DNA from: Geobacillus vulcani PSS1 | GTDB taxonomy: Bacteria; Bacillota; Bacilli; Bacillales; Anoxybacillaceae | DNA length: 64,000 nt | NCBI RefSeq assembly: GCF_000733845.1 | Contig: NZ_JPOI01000001.1 | Location: 2,605,001 to 2,669,000 of the forward strand | Direction: 5' to 3' | Shown here: positions 15,801 to 23,257 of the stretch, in pieces | Layout: every line of letters begins with the position of its first letter | Position numbering within the stretch: position 1 is the first letter of the stretch | Translations under genes and position numbers: made by a program | Notes under the pieces: generated by a model | Databases searched by the model: none | Told to the model about the DNA's origin: nothing | What the model saw: only the letters and a program-made list of their open reading frames with translations

Positions 15801-17018
15801 ATCATAGAGCCTTCAGCGCTGCTTCAGGCATTGGCCGATACCCGTCCGCATGCAGGTGAGGCTTGGTATTATGACAGCCTCGGATACGTCTATGAAGCGC
15901 TCGGACGCCGCGATCAAGAAAAGACGGCGGTCGAGAAGGCGCTTGCCCTTGCGCCGGATGACCGTGAAGTGCTCCGGCATTGGGCCCATGTGCTCGGCCG
16001 GCAAGGGTGCACAAAAGAGGCGGTCAAGCTGCTTGAACAGCTGATCGCTCGGTATCCTGACGACGAATCGTTGTATCCGGCGTACGTCGCTCTGTTTCCG
16101 AAAACGATGCGCGGTTTAGGGAAGCTTCGCCATCGGTTGGAGCGGCTAAAGACAAGCTGCGAGGCGAAAAGCGTTATTTATCGGAACGCGGCCGCCTCTC
16201 TCCTTCCGTATTTGGAAGAGGAACGGAACGAAAACGACGAGCCGGTGCGGTGGTGGACAAAAGCGAAAGAATGGATGGGCAGGTTTTCCTTGTTTTCGAT
16301 CGTCATTGATTTGTATGAGGAGGCGATTCGCCTCAATCCCAGCCATGCGGAAGCCTATGGGCAGCTCGCCCGCCTTTATGCGGCGATCGAGCTGGAGGAC
16401 GATGCCGTCAAAACGTGGCGCAAAGCGCTTGCCCGCGTTTGGGATCCTTCATTGGCGCGTGAATTCGTCGAACACTTGTTGAAGGCCGATGAGGAGAAAA
16501 AGCGCCAAGAGGCCAAGCGGTGGCTTGAGCGGCTAGTGGCTGATGACCCGGACGATATCGAACTGCGCGTGTGGCAGGCGGTCGTTTGGCTTCAAGAAGG
16601 GCAGCACGAGAAAGCTGAGCGGCAGCTGCAGGAGATCGTGGCGGAAGAACCGCTCGCCCGTGAGGCGCTCATGTTGCTTGGCGAACAGTATCGGGAAACG
16701 GGGCGCGTTCAAGAAGCGGCGTCGCTTTGGGAGCGCTACGCTGATTGGTACCCCGAGGACGAAGAATTTCATATGCACCTGGCGGCTGCTTATGAAGCGG
16801 CAGGGTTCATCGATCAGGCGCTCGCGGCAATTGAACGGTGCGTCCACGCGGCTAAAGATGCTCGACTTCGCTATGAACGAGCCCGCTATCTCGCGCTGCT
16901 TGGGCGCTTCGATGAGGCGAAGCAAGAGCTTGAGGAGGCGTTAGCGGCCGATGAAAGCGGAGAGCTTGCCATGTTGGCGGCTGACGAACCGGTGTTTCAC
17001 CCCTTGGGGAGAACGTGA
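12861..17018 (+). CDS. Giant TPR protein with embedded C39-like cysteine peptidase domain
   Basis: A 1385-residue soluble protein. Most of it is TPR-type helical repeats (recurrent YYxLGxxYxxxGRxxEA patterns), before about residue 290 and again from about 480 to the end. Between them is a papain-like C39 family domain: Cys317 in HNYCVPASLEMML, His395 in SSHVQVLFGYD and Asp413 in QDPNLFDP, the expected triad order. C39 enzymes cut double-glycine leader peptides or related targets, but no transporter or bacteriocin gene is near. There is no signal peptide, so it probably acts in the cytoplasm. The ATG at 12861 has AAAGGAG 11 bases upstream. I do not know a characterised homologue. Confidence 0.88.
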   Translation: MTIEQISLLVQEKRIIEALDKIKPHLENVGLFEWRSLMASWNAIEPFRTFVRLFDYALMYRHSGLVARYAHRKFNTLQTLAWVCDEWLENRRPLDVEEALVPRLTEALEGRVKEPRESIARAAFALVRALLDMQRIDEAREWMDVVARYETVPMHDKWGYFYIETGDRKRAEQAVRAGMDDPERGDMCYLLLSDLYALDGRHQEALAVLEEGKRRFPQVLAFYAERVRRLRDVRAYREALAAMDELDRLNPLHMHRRYFTHLRAELHYRLGEWEKLESLVKAEPQLEKTPYARALGRQSKRAVVLPLVPVVQKHNYCVPASLEMMLRLLGSPRTQDEVAQHIFDVRGSKLSTTVRYLEDLGFTCRFFIGSPLRWKRLIDEGVPVLLSVDYEQSSHVQVLFGYDERLEAFYVQDPNLFDPFVVSEDELAKWYAGTHYLSIVALPREKAALAAELPEEEDRYFRELHALAEKMDEDEQAHFAAFVAFLRKHEHIPYTWLYVMKHFSSDEAKPLVLDYTGRVLSEYPEHNDLLLMAAKAYVYTQEMEQAEDVLKRVKGKAQSPIYHYLRGRIAFFASRYEEAARYFRASLQLDTDQPEVWSYWGLASAYAGQIEKGLVSSRVAVSLYPGDLFIETNHGVLLFYAKRFAEARDWFDHLVRRERRDAQLWYERARCDQELGRRRKAERGFCVAKTLDPQEPYPYLMLADLYHDAGDREKAKTVLEEGLAAAWRLAPLYVRLGDLYMEEGEAERAVSCYEEAIRHDSEDVFAHLGLAAALAERGDAEAARRYVIEQRTRFADNSEYCLNAGRWLVAHGFAEEEEERNTALSLLEEGLRLAEFDAEEAYEFYLELLTTPILFERGRTFLEQLVSTRPKLASAYSALGVLYERQGRPSKAMEVYREAAAMGHALSFFRLAELCASLGRYEEAKQHYEACLKADPSFAPCHFRLAALYEAEGNEERQHAHLLQAVRLAPLRVDIEQLAAIIEPSALLQALADTRPHAGEAWYYDSLGYVYEALGRRDQEKTAVEKALALAPDDREVLRHWAHVLGRQGCTKEAVKLLEQLIARYPDDESLYPAYVALFPKTMRGLGKLRHRLERLKTSCEAKSVIYRNAAASLLPYLEEERNENDEPVRWWTKAKEWMGRFSLFSIVIDLYEEAIRLNPSHAEAYGQLARLYAAIELEDDAVKTWRKALARVWDPSLAREFVEHLLKADEEKKRQEAKRWLERLVADDPDDIELRVWQAVVWLQEGQHEKAERQLQEIVAEEPLAREALMLLGEQYRETGRVQEAASLWERYADWYPEDEEFHMHLAAAYEAAGFIDQALAAIERCVHAAKDARLRYERARYLALLGRFDEAKQELEEALAADESGELAMLAADEPVFHPLGRT

Positions 17019-17100
17019 TGGATTTTTGCTTTTCTTTTGATGGAAAGTTTGTTATCGTTATGGGAAGAGAAGAACCGTCGGATGAAAAGGAGGTGGACGC

Positions 17101-17379
17101 ATGGAAGCGCCGATCGATTTGCTTGTCTATATGTCGCTTGTCGGCGCGTTATGGATCATCATGAAAGGGCATATGGGCGCGCGTCGAATGGCGGGTTCGC
17201 TGTTTTATGAGCCGGCATTGGCTGCGGTTCGCGAGCATGAAGCAGAGGGAGGCGCCAAACGAGCGGTGCTTCCATCGCGCCCGCTGTTTTTGCCGCAGCG
17301 GCGGAAAATCCCGATTCGAGAACGAACAAGCCGTGCGGATGAGGATGGAAGGCCTTTCCTTTATGATGAAACGGCATGA
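17101..17379 (+). CDS. Small membrane-anchored ORF, candidate MifM-like stalling leader of yidC2
   Basis: A 92-residue protein with one N-terminal membrane helix (about 5-23, IDLLVYMSLVGALWIIMKG), a basic arm (QRRKIPIRERTSR, 66-78) and an acidic patch Asp80-Glu81-Asp82. AAAGGAGGTGG gives strong translation. It ends 31 bases before yidC2. The codons for residues 83-87 form the 5' arm of a 15-bp stem whose 3' arm contains the yidC2 ribosome site. A ribosome paused at the acidic patch would open the stem. This matches the layout of B. subtilis MifM, which stalls when membrane insertion fails and so induces yidC2. Sequence likeness is confined to a basic-then-acidic C-terminus, so function is inferred. 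Confidence 0.75.
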   Translation: MEAPIDLLVYMSLVGALWIIMKGHMGARRMAGSLFYEPALAAVREHEAEGGAKRAVLPSRPLFLPQRRKIPIRERTSRADEDGRPFLYDETA

Positions 17380-17410
17380 TTTTGCAACATGATATAAGGG
17401 AGGGCTTTTC
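17347..17410 (+). promoter_or_regulatory. Stem-loop sequestering the yidC2 ribosome binding site
   Basis: GGAAGGCCTTTCCTT (17347-17361) pairs base for base with AAGGGAGGGCTTTTC (17396-17410): 15 pairs, four of them G-U. The loop is 34 bases and holds the stop codon of the upstream ORF. The 3' arm contains the AAGGGAGG ribosome site and ends one base before the yidC2 ATG. Confidence 0.75.
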
Positions 17411-18160
17411 ATGAAAAAATGGGTATTGGTGCTGCTTGGCGCGGCGTTGCTTCTTTCCGGCTGCAACCGCAACGAACCGATCGACGAACATAGTCAAGGC
17501 ATTTGGGACCATTATTTTGTCTACCCGATGTCAAAGCTCTTGTTGACGCTTGGCCATTGGTTTGGCGACAACTACGGCATCGCCATTATCGTGCTGACGC
17601 TCATCGTCCGGTTTTGCTTGCTGCCGCTCATTTTGAAGCAGTTCCGCGCATCACTCGCCATGCAAAAACTGCGTCCGGAATTGTTGAAGCTGCAAGAAAA
17701 GTATAAAAGCAAAGACCCGGAAACGCAGCGCAAGCTCCAGCAAGAAATGATGCAGCTGTATCAAAAGCACGGCGTCAACCCGGCGAGCGGCTGCCTGCCG
17801 GTGCTCATTCAAATGCCGATTTTTATGGCGCTCTATTACGCGATTTCGCGGACGCAGGAAATTAAAACGCATTCGTTCTTATGGGTCGAGCTCGGCCATC
17901 GCGATCCGTATTTCGTTTTGCCGGTTTTGGCGGCGTTGACGACGTTCATCTCACTCCGCCTGTCGCCATCCATGGCCGAAGAACAAATGCCGCAAATGGC
18001 GATGATGTCGTACATCATGCCGGTGATGATCTTTATCGGCGCCAGCTCCGTTCCATCGGCGCTGTCGCTTTATTGGGTCGTCGGCGGCTGCTTCTCGATC
18101 ATCCAGTCGCTCCTTTTGCGCAGTCAGCTGAAAGCGGCGAAAGCGGCGGAAAACAGCTAG
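17411..18160 (+). CDS. yidC2: Membrane protein insertase YidC2 (OxaA/YqjG type)
   Basis: Inserts and folds membrane proteins, alone or with Sec. It has 249 residues, a lipoprotein signal (LLLSGC, lipidated Cys18), and five membrane helices in the usual YidC/Oxa1 arrangement. The conserved Arg67 lies in the first core helix (LIVRFCLLPL), followed by the cytoplasmic helical hairpin (KLRPELLKLQEKYK) and the GCLPVLIQMPIFMALY signature. It is the second, YqjG/MisCB-like paralogue, since the main copy (SpoIIIJ) normally lies beside rnpA. Translation is probably controlled by the upstream small ORF and the stem that masks its ribosome site. Confidence 0.92.
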   Translation: MKKWVLVLLGAALLLSGCNRNEPIDEHSQGIWDHYFVYPMSKLLLTLGHWFGDNYGIAIIVLTLIVRFCLLPLILKQFRASLAMQKLRPELLKLQEKYKSKDPETQRKLQQEMMQLYQKHGVNPASGCLPVLIQMPIFMALYYAISRTQEIKTHSFLWVELGHRDPYFVLPVLAALTTFISLRLSPSMAEEQMPQMAMMSYIMPVMIFIGASSVPSALSLYWVVGGCFSIIQSLLLRSQLKAAKAAENS

Positions 18161-18170
18161 CACACTAGCC

Positions 18171-18206
18171 AACATCCCCTGTTTGCTTTCCAAACAGAAA
18201 AGCAGG
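18171..18206 (+). terminator. Weak terminator-like hairpin after yidC2
   Basis: CATCCCCTG...CAGGGGATATG forms a stem shortly after the stop codon but is followed only by GTTTGTTT, so termination is uncertain. Confidence 0.45.
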
Positions 18207-18214
18207 CAGGGGAT

Positions 18215-18521
18215 ATGTTTGTTTCTCGCCATAGAAAGGTTGGTGAACATCAACGGTTTCCTTGATCGATGAGTGAACGTGGCAAAGCAGCGCCGATGCT
18301 ACAAGAATGAGGCTAGGAAACGGACGGTTCTTTTCAATCACTGACCTTATCGTGATGCGATGAGAAATCGCTGCAAAGATGATTCGGACAAAAAGCCATG
18401 AAGTGAGGGAAGCCCGTTTAGCCGCATGGGCTCGCTTGTTTATGCCATCTTCTGCTTGCCCAGATTTTGCATGCTGGAGTAGAGTAAAAGTATAGCAGCG
18501 TCAATGTACAACCTAAACTCG
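18215..18521. other. Intergenic region without recognised gene
   Basis: Both strands lack a convincing coding frame with a ribosome site. The right part holds a possible promoter: TTGCAT and TATAGC separated by 18 bases (about 18467-18496). Confidence 0.4.
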
Positions 18522-18534
18522 TTTGTTAAACAAA
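18522..18534. promoter_or_regulatory. Perfect 13-base palindrome in the pncA/pncB leader
   Basis: TTTGTTAAACAAA is self-complementary about its central A and lies 6 bases before the ribosome site of the pncA remnant. It is a plausible operator for a niacin/NAD regulator such as NiaR, but the regulator cannot be identified from the sequence. Confidence 0.35.
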
Positions 18535-18552
18535 TACACGGGAGGGATGTTG

Positions 18553-18695
18553 ATGGAGAGAGCACTTATCATCATCGACTACACGGGTTTCGCATCGTCG
18601 TTCACCAGCGGGCGGTGGCGAGTTTTGACCCGGCGGGACACGAATGGGCGCTCCGCCATTTTCGCCATACGTTGGGCGCGGAAATAGTGGAATAA
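18553..18695 (+). pseudogene. pncA: pncA (nicotinamidase) remnant with large internal deletion
   Basis: The start ATG has a good ribosome site (GGGAGGG) and begins MERALIIIDYT, the PncA N-terminus. After 11 codons the sequence joins, in another frame, to GFRIVVHQRAVASFDPAGHE and then WALRHFRHTLGAEIVE, which matches the last ~36 residues of B. subtilis PncA as I recall it. Roughly 135 of ~183 residues are missing, including the catalytic Cys and metal-binding His, and the junction shifts the frame. Nicotinamide deamidation by this gene is therefore lost. pncB follows directly, as in intact niacin salvage loci. The deletion point is about 18583-18587. Confidence 0.82.
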
Positions 18696-18775
18696 TGGAG
18701 AAAACATGATAGAATAGACGATGAACGTTCTCTTTTGCTGCGGCGCAGTCATTCGTTGTTGGAGGTTGCAAATTC

Positions 18776-20245
18776 ATGAAAAAATATGCCGACGACAGTC
18801 TGATGCTTCATACGGACTTATATCAAATCAATATGGTCGAAACGTATTGGGAAGACGGGATGCATGAGCGCCGCGCCGTGTTTGAGGTGTTTTTCCGCAA
18901 GCTGCCGTTTGGCAACGGCTATGCGGTGTTCGCTGGGTTGGAGCGCGTGATTCAGTTTTTGCAACAGTTCCGCTTCTCTGACAGCGACATCGACTATTTG
19001 CGCCAAGAACTTGGCTACCGTGATGACTTTTTAGACTATTTGCGGACGCTTCGCTTCACCGGCACGGTCCGTTCGATGCGCGAAGGGGAAGTGGTGTTTG
19101 CCAACGAACCGATTATGCGCATTGAGGCGCCGCTCGCCGAGGCGCAGCTCATCGAAACGGCTATTTTAAACATCATCAATTTCCAGACGCTCATCGCCAC
19201 GAAAGCGTCGCGCATTAAGCATATTCTCGGAGACGAGCCGGCTTTGGAGTTCGGCAGCCGGCGGGCGCAGGAGATGGATGCGGCGCTTTGGGGCGCGCGC
19301 GCGGCGTATATCGGCGGGATTGAGGCGACATCGAACGTGCGCGCCGGGAAGCTGTTTGGCATTCCGGTCGCCGGAACGCACGCCCATTCGATGATTCAAG
19401 CGTATCAGGATGAATACACCGCATTTTTGAAGTATGCACGCCGCCATAAAGATTGTGTCTTTCTTGTCGATACGTATGATACGTTGAAGTCGGGGGTGCC
19501 AAACGCCATTCGCGTCGCCAAGGAGTTGGGCGACCAAATCAACTTTATCGGCATCCGCATCGACAGCGGCGACTTGGCCTATTTGTCGAAGGAAGCGCGG
19601 AAAATGCTCGATGAAGCCGGATTTCCGAATGCGAAAATTTTTGCCTCAAACGATTTGGACGAAGATACGATTTTAAACTTGAAATCGCAAGGGGCGAAAA
19701 TCGATGTCTGGGGGATCGGCACAAAGCTCATTACCGCGTACGATCAGCCAGCGCTTGGTGCCGTGTACAAAATGGTGGCGATCGAAAACGAACAGGGAGA
19801 AATGGTCGATACGATCAAAATCAGCGGCAATCCGGAAAAAGTGACAACCCCAGGGTTGAAGCGGGTGTACCGCATCGTCAACAAAATCAACCACAAAGCG
19901 GAAGGCGACTACATCGCCTTAGAGAGCGAAAACCCGCAACAAGAAGAACGATTGAAAATGTTTCATCCAGTGTATACATTCATCAGCAAATTCGTCACCA
20001 ATTTCGAAGCGCGTGATTTGCATGTGACGATTTTTGATAACGGACGGCTTGTGTATACGTCGCCGCCGCTTCCGGACATTCAGGCGTATGCGAAAGAAAG
20101 TTTGCGCTTGTTTTGGGAGGAGTACAAACGGACGCTCAATCCCGAGCAATATCCGGTCGATTTGAGCCAGGCGTGCTGGGACAATAAGATGGAAAACATC
20201 CGCAAGGTGAAAGAAACGATCGCGCGCATGTCGACGAAAGAGTAA
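18776..20245 (+). CDS. pncB: Nicotinate phosphoribosyltransferase
   Basis: Joins nicotinate to PRPP with ATP use, giving nicotinate mononucleotide for NAD synthesis. It has 489 residues, the usual length of the Gram-positive form. Signatures include HTDLYQINM at the N-terminus, EFGSRRAQEMDAALWGARAA, the phosphorylated-His segment GTHAHSMIQAY, and the PRPP/Mg region IRIDSGDLAYLSKEARKML. TTGGAGG lies 11 bases before the ATG. It follows the wrecked pncA gene, so only nicotinate, not nicotinamide, can feed it through this locus. Confidence 0.93.
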   Translation: MKKYADDSLMLHTDLYQINMVETYWEDGMHERRAVFEVFFRKLPFGNGYAVFAGLERVIQFLQQFRFSDSDIDYLRQELGYRDDFLDYLRTLRFTGTVRSMREGEVVFANEPIMRIEAPLAEAQLIETAILNIINFQTLIATKASRIKHILGDEPALEFGSRRAQEMDAALWGARAAYIGGIEATSNVRAGKLFGIPVAGTHAHSMIQAYQDEYTAFLKYARRHKDCVFLVDTYDTLKSGVPNAIRVAKELGDQINFIGIRIDSGDLAYLSKEARKMLDEAGFPNAKIFASNDLDEDTILNLKSQGAKIDVWGIGTKLITAYDQPALGAVYKMVAIENEQGEMVDTIKISGNPEKVTTPGLKRVYRIVNKINHKAEGDYIALESENPQQEERLKMFHPVYTFISKFVTNFEARDLHVTIFDNGRLVYTSPPLPDIQAYAKESLRLFWEEYKRTLNPEQYPVDLSQACWDNKMENIRKVKETIARMSTKE

Positions 20246-20378
20246 CCGGCCGCCGGGCGCGGACAAGTCGAAAGGCGGATCGGCGCTCGCGCGACAGGCG
20301 GCGATTGGATGGTGAACCCACCAGGCGTCTCGCTGCACCTCGTTCTCGGCTGGTGGAGCGGCGGATGCGGTGGCAAAG

Positions 20379-20414
20379 GAAAACGTGTCCCGCGGCGAGG
20401 CGAGGCACGTTTTC
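20379..20414. terminator. Bidirectional terminator between pncB and pepF
   Basis: GAAAACGTG...CACGTTTTC is a 9-bp stem between the convergent genes; the minus-strand copy is followed by CTTT. Confidence 0.65.
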
Positions 20415-20416
20415 GT

Positions 20417-22267
20417 TCATGATGAGGAATGTTTGCTTGCCAGCTGTTTGTCGAGTTCATCGACAAGAGCAGTAAAGTGGCGCAAGACGCGCTCGACCGG
20501 TTCGGGGCTTGTCATATCCACTCCGGCCCGCTTAAGCAGACGGATCGGGTCATCGGATGCGCCGGCGCGCAAAAATTGTTTGTACCGCTTTACCGCTTCG
20601 CCGCTTTGATCGGTTTTGATAGCGCGCACAATGGCGTGCGAGGCCGCGAGCGAAGTGGCATATTTGTATACATAAAAGGCGTCATAAAAATGCGGAATGC
20701 GCAGCCAGCCGCGCGCGGCGCCGGGATCGGCAGCGTACGCCGGGCCGTAATACGTTTTGAGCAGGCCAAGCCAAAGATCGTTCAATTCGTCCGCTGTGAG
20801 ACTGCCGCCTTGGCGCACCTTGTCGTGAATCATTCGCTCAAATTCGGAATACATCACTTGCGTGTACAATGTGCCGCGAATTTGCTCGATTTGTTCGATG
20901 AGCAGGCGGAGTTTTTCTTCTTTTGTTTTCGCCTGTTTGTACAAATAATCGAGCATGAGCCATTCGTTCGCCGTTGATGCCACTTCCGCGGTGAAAATCG
21001 AATGGCCGGAATAATGGTACGGCTGCGCCTCGTTCGTGTACACGGAATGCATGGCGTGTCCAAGTTCGTGGGCCATCGTCAACACGCTGTCAAGCGAACC
21101 GTTGTAATTGAGCAAGATGAACGGATGGGTGTCATACGCTCCGGTGTTATAGCCGCCCGTATATTTTTTCGGGCGCGGGTAGACGTCCAACCATCGTTCT
21201 TGAAACGCTCGGTGCACGTGGCGAATATAGTCGGCGCCGAGCGGCTTGAGCCCTTCGACAATGAGCGTCTTCGCCGTTTCAACAGGAATTGGCTTCATTG
21301 TTTCACTGACAAGCGGTACGTACAAGTCATAGCTATGGACGCGGTCCAGCCCGAGCGCGCGCCGCCGCAGTTCGACATAGCGGTGAAGCGCCGGCAAGTG
21401 ACGGCGGGTGGCGGCGATCAAGTGATCAAACACTTCCTTCGGTACGTCATCGGCGGCAAGGGCGGCGGCGAGGCCGGACGGATAGCGGCGCACGTTCGCA
21501 TACAATTCATCCGCTTTGACCGAGGCATACAGCGTTGCGGCTGCGGTTTGTTCCAGGGCTTCATAGCTTTTGGCTTTGGCTTCAAACGCCGCTTTTCGAT
21601 AACGGCGGTCCGAGTGTTCAAGCATGGCGGCGTATTGGTCATCGGTCAACGTCACCGTTTTTCCGTTCGGCATCTTGACAGACGGCGGCTCATAATCGCC
21701 GCGGGCGGCGTGGTCATAAATGTTCTCCGCTTCCCCGAGCGCCGGCGATAGTTTCGCGAGCAGCTGCTCTTCGCGTTTCGTGAGCGTATGCGGTTTTTGT
21801 TCGCGCAACTCATGGAAGTAATAGCGGTACGCCTTCAGCGGTTCACTTTTTTGCAGCTTCCTGAGCGTTCGCTCTGGGAGGGCGAGCAGTTCTGGCTCGA
21901 TAAACGCTGTTTTCGCCGCATAGTGGGCGGCGAGCGCTTCCACTTTTGCCCCGAGCCGCGCGGCCGTCTTGTCTTCGATGTTCAAGTCGCGTTTTAAATG
22001 GGCGTAAAGCGACAGTTTTTCGAGCTTGCGGGCCGTTTGTTCGTTGAGGGCGAACAGTTGGGCGATTGTCTTGGCATCGTCAAGCTTCCCTTCAAACGCC
22101 GCCAGTTTCGGCAAGGCGTTTTGCACCGCCTGATAGTCGCGCATCCACTCGTGCTCGGATGGGTAAATGTCAGCTACATTCCATTCGTATGCGGTTTCGG
22201 CGGCCGATGTCGGCCATGGGGAGGTCAAAAGAAGCCCGGCGGCGAGCCCAAGGAGCCAGCGCTTCAT
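20417..22267 (-). CDS. pepF: Exported oligoendopeptidase F (M3 family)
   Basis: A zinc oligopeptidase of the M3B family with 616 residues. The zinc motif is HELGHAMHS (about 390-398), followed by the third-ligand helix with TANEW and the peptide-binding GYNTGAYDTHPFILLNY segment upstream. Unusually it begins with a typical signal peptide, MKRWLLGLAAGLLLTSPWPTSAAE, so it should be exported, whereas classical PepF is cytoplasmic. The ATG at 22267 has AAAGGACG upstream; extending further adds an implausible Lys-rich stretch. It probably trims peptides outside the cell, perhaps downstream of secreted proteases such as the M6 enzyme. Confidence 0.9.
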   Translation of the reverse strand: MKRWLLGLAAGLLLTSPWPTSAAETAYEWNVADIYPSEHEWMRDYQAVQNALPKLAAFEGKLDDAKTIAQLFALNEQTARKLEKLSLYAHLKRDLNIEDKTAARLGAKVEALAAHYAAKTAFIEPELLALPERTLRKLQKSEPLKAYRYYFHELREQKPHTLTKREEQLLAKLSPALGEAENIYDHAARGDYEPPSVKMPNGKTVTLTDDQYAAMLEHSDRRYRKAAFEAKAKSYEALEQTAAATLYASVKADELYANVRRYPSGLAAALAADDVPKEVFDHLIAATRRHLPALHRYVELRRRALGLDRVHSYDLYVPLVSETMKPIPVETAKTLIVEGLKPLGADYIRHVHRAFQERWLDVYPRPKKYTGGYNTGAYDTHPFILLNYNGSLDSVLTMAHELGHAMHSVYTNEAQPYHYSGHSIFTAEVASTANEWLMLDYLYKQAKTKEEKLRLLIEQIEQIRGTLYTQVMYSEFERMIHDKVRQGGSLTADELNDLWLGLLKTYYGPAYAADPGAARGWLRIPHFYDAFYVYKYATSLAASHAIVRAIKTDQSGEAVKRYKQFLRAGASDDPIRLLKRAGVDMTSPEPVERVLRHFTALVDELDKQLASKHSSS

Positions 22268-22354
22268 ATGATCACGTCCTTTGCCTGTTTTCCTCTTGTT
22301 GGTAGTATGCGCAAGCAGAACGATTTTAGCCAAAAAAAGAAAGGGAGACGATCC

Positions 22355-23245
22355 ATGGAACGAATCCGTTTAGCGGACGATTTGACTTTTTCTCGCCTGA
22401 TTCACGGCTGTTGGCGGTTTGCCGACTGGGGCTATTCAGCCGAGCAGCTGCTCGGGCTCATCGAATTTTGCCTTGAGCGAGGCATCACCACGTTTGACCA
22501 TGCCGATATTTACGGCAACTACACGTGCGAATCGCGCTTTGGCGAGGCGTTGGCGTTACAGCCAAGCTTGCGCGGCCAGATGGAGATCGTGACGAAATGC
22601 GGCATTAAGCTGCCATCGAAGTACGGAATGAAGTCGTACGATACAAGCAAAGATCATATCATCGCTTCGGTCGAGCAGTCGCTGCGGAATTTCCGCACCG
22701 ATTATATCGATGTGCTGCTGATCCACCGCCCCGATCCATTCATGAACCCCGAAGAGGTGGCCGAGGCGTTTTTGCGGCTGAAACAGGATGGAAAGGTGCG
22801 TTATTTCGGCGTCTCGAACTTTAAACGTTCGCAGTGGGAACTGTTGCAGTCGTATTTGCCGTTTCCTCTCGTCACCAACCAAATCGAAGCATCGGCGTAC
22901 CGGCTCGAAAATTTTGCAGACGGCACAGTGGATCTTTGTCTGGAAAAGCGGGTTCCGCCGATGGTGTGGTCGCCGCTCGCTGGTGGAGCGATTTTTTCCG
23001 CTGACGATGACCGGGCGGTGCGTCTGCGCGGGACGCTTGAACAAGTGCGGGGCGAAGCGGGCGCTGCGACGATCGATGAAGTGCTGTATGCGTGGCTTCT
23101 CGTTCATCCAGCGCGGATGATGCCGATTGTCGGATCGGGAAAACGAGAACGCATCGAGCGGGCGGTGCGGGCGCTGTCTTTGCCGCTTTCCCGCGAGCAA
23201 TGGTTCGCCATTTGGCAAAGCTCCATGGGGCATGAGGTGCCATAA
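22355..23245 (+). CDS. Aldo/keto reductase (YdhF-like)
   Basis: A 296-residue NADPH-dependent aldo/keto reductase with a TIM-barrel. Family features include GCWRFADWGYS near the N-terminus, TTFDHADIYGNY containing the catalytic Asp and Tyr, Lys in EIVTKCGI, His in VLLIHRPDPFMN, and the cofactor-binding VGSGKRERIERA near the end. It resembles the E. coli YdhF branch. AAGGGAGACG precedes the ATG. topB starts 12 bases after its stop, so both are probably on one transcript. The natural carbonyl substrate is unknown. Confidence 0.88.
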   Translation: MERIRLADDLTFSRLIHGCWRFADWGYSAEQLLGLIEFCLERGITTFDHADIYGNYTCESRFGEALALQPSLRGQMEIVTKCGIKLPSKYGMKSYDTSKDHIIASVEQSLRNFRTDYIDVLLIHRPDPFMNPEEVAEAFLRLKQDGKVRYFGVSNFKRSQWELLQSYLPFPLVTNQIEASAYRLENFADGTVDLCLEKRVPPMVWSPLAGGAIFSADDDRAVRLRGTLEQVRGEAGAATIDEVLYAWLLVHPARMMPIVGSGKRERIERAVRALSLPLSREQWFAIWQSSMGHEVP

Positions 23246-23257
23246 GGGGAGAAGCCG

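Noticed and set aside
22001..22354. Longer aldo/keto reductase start upstream of 22355
   Set aside because: The added 119 codons lie antisense to pepF and share no features with reductases; the ATG at 22355 has a proper ribosome site.
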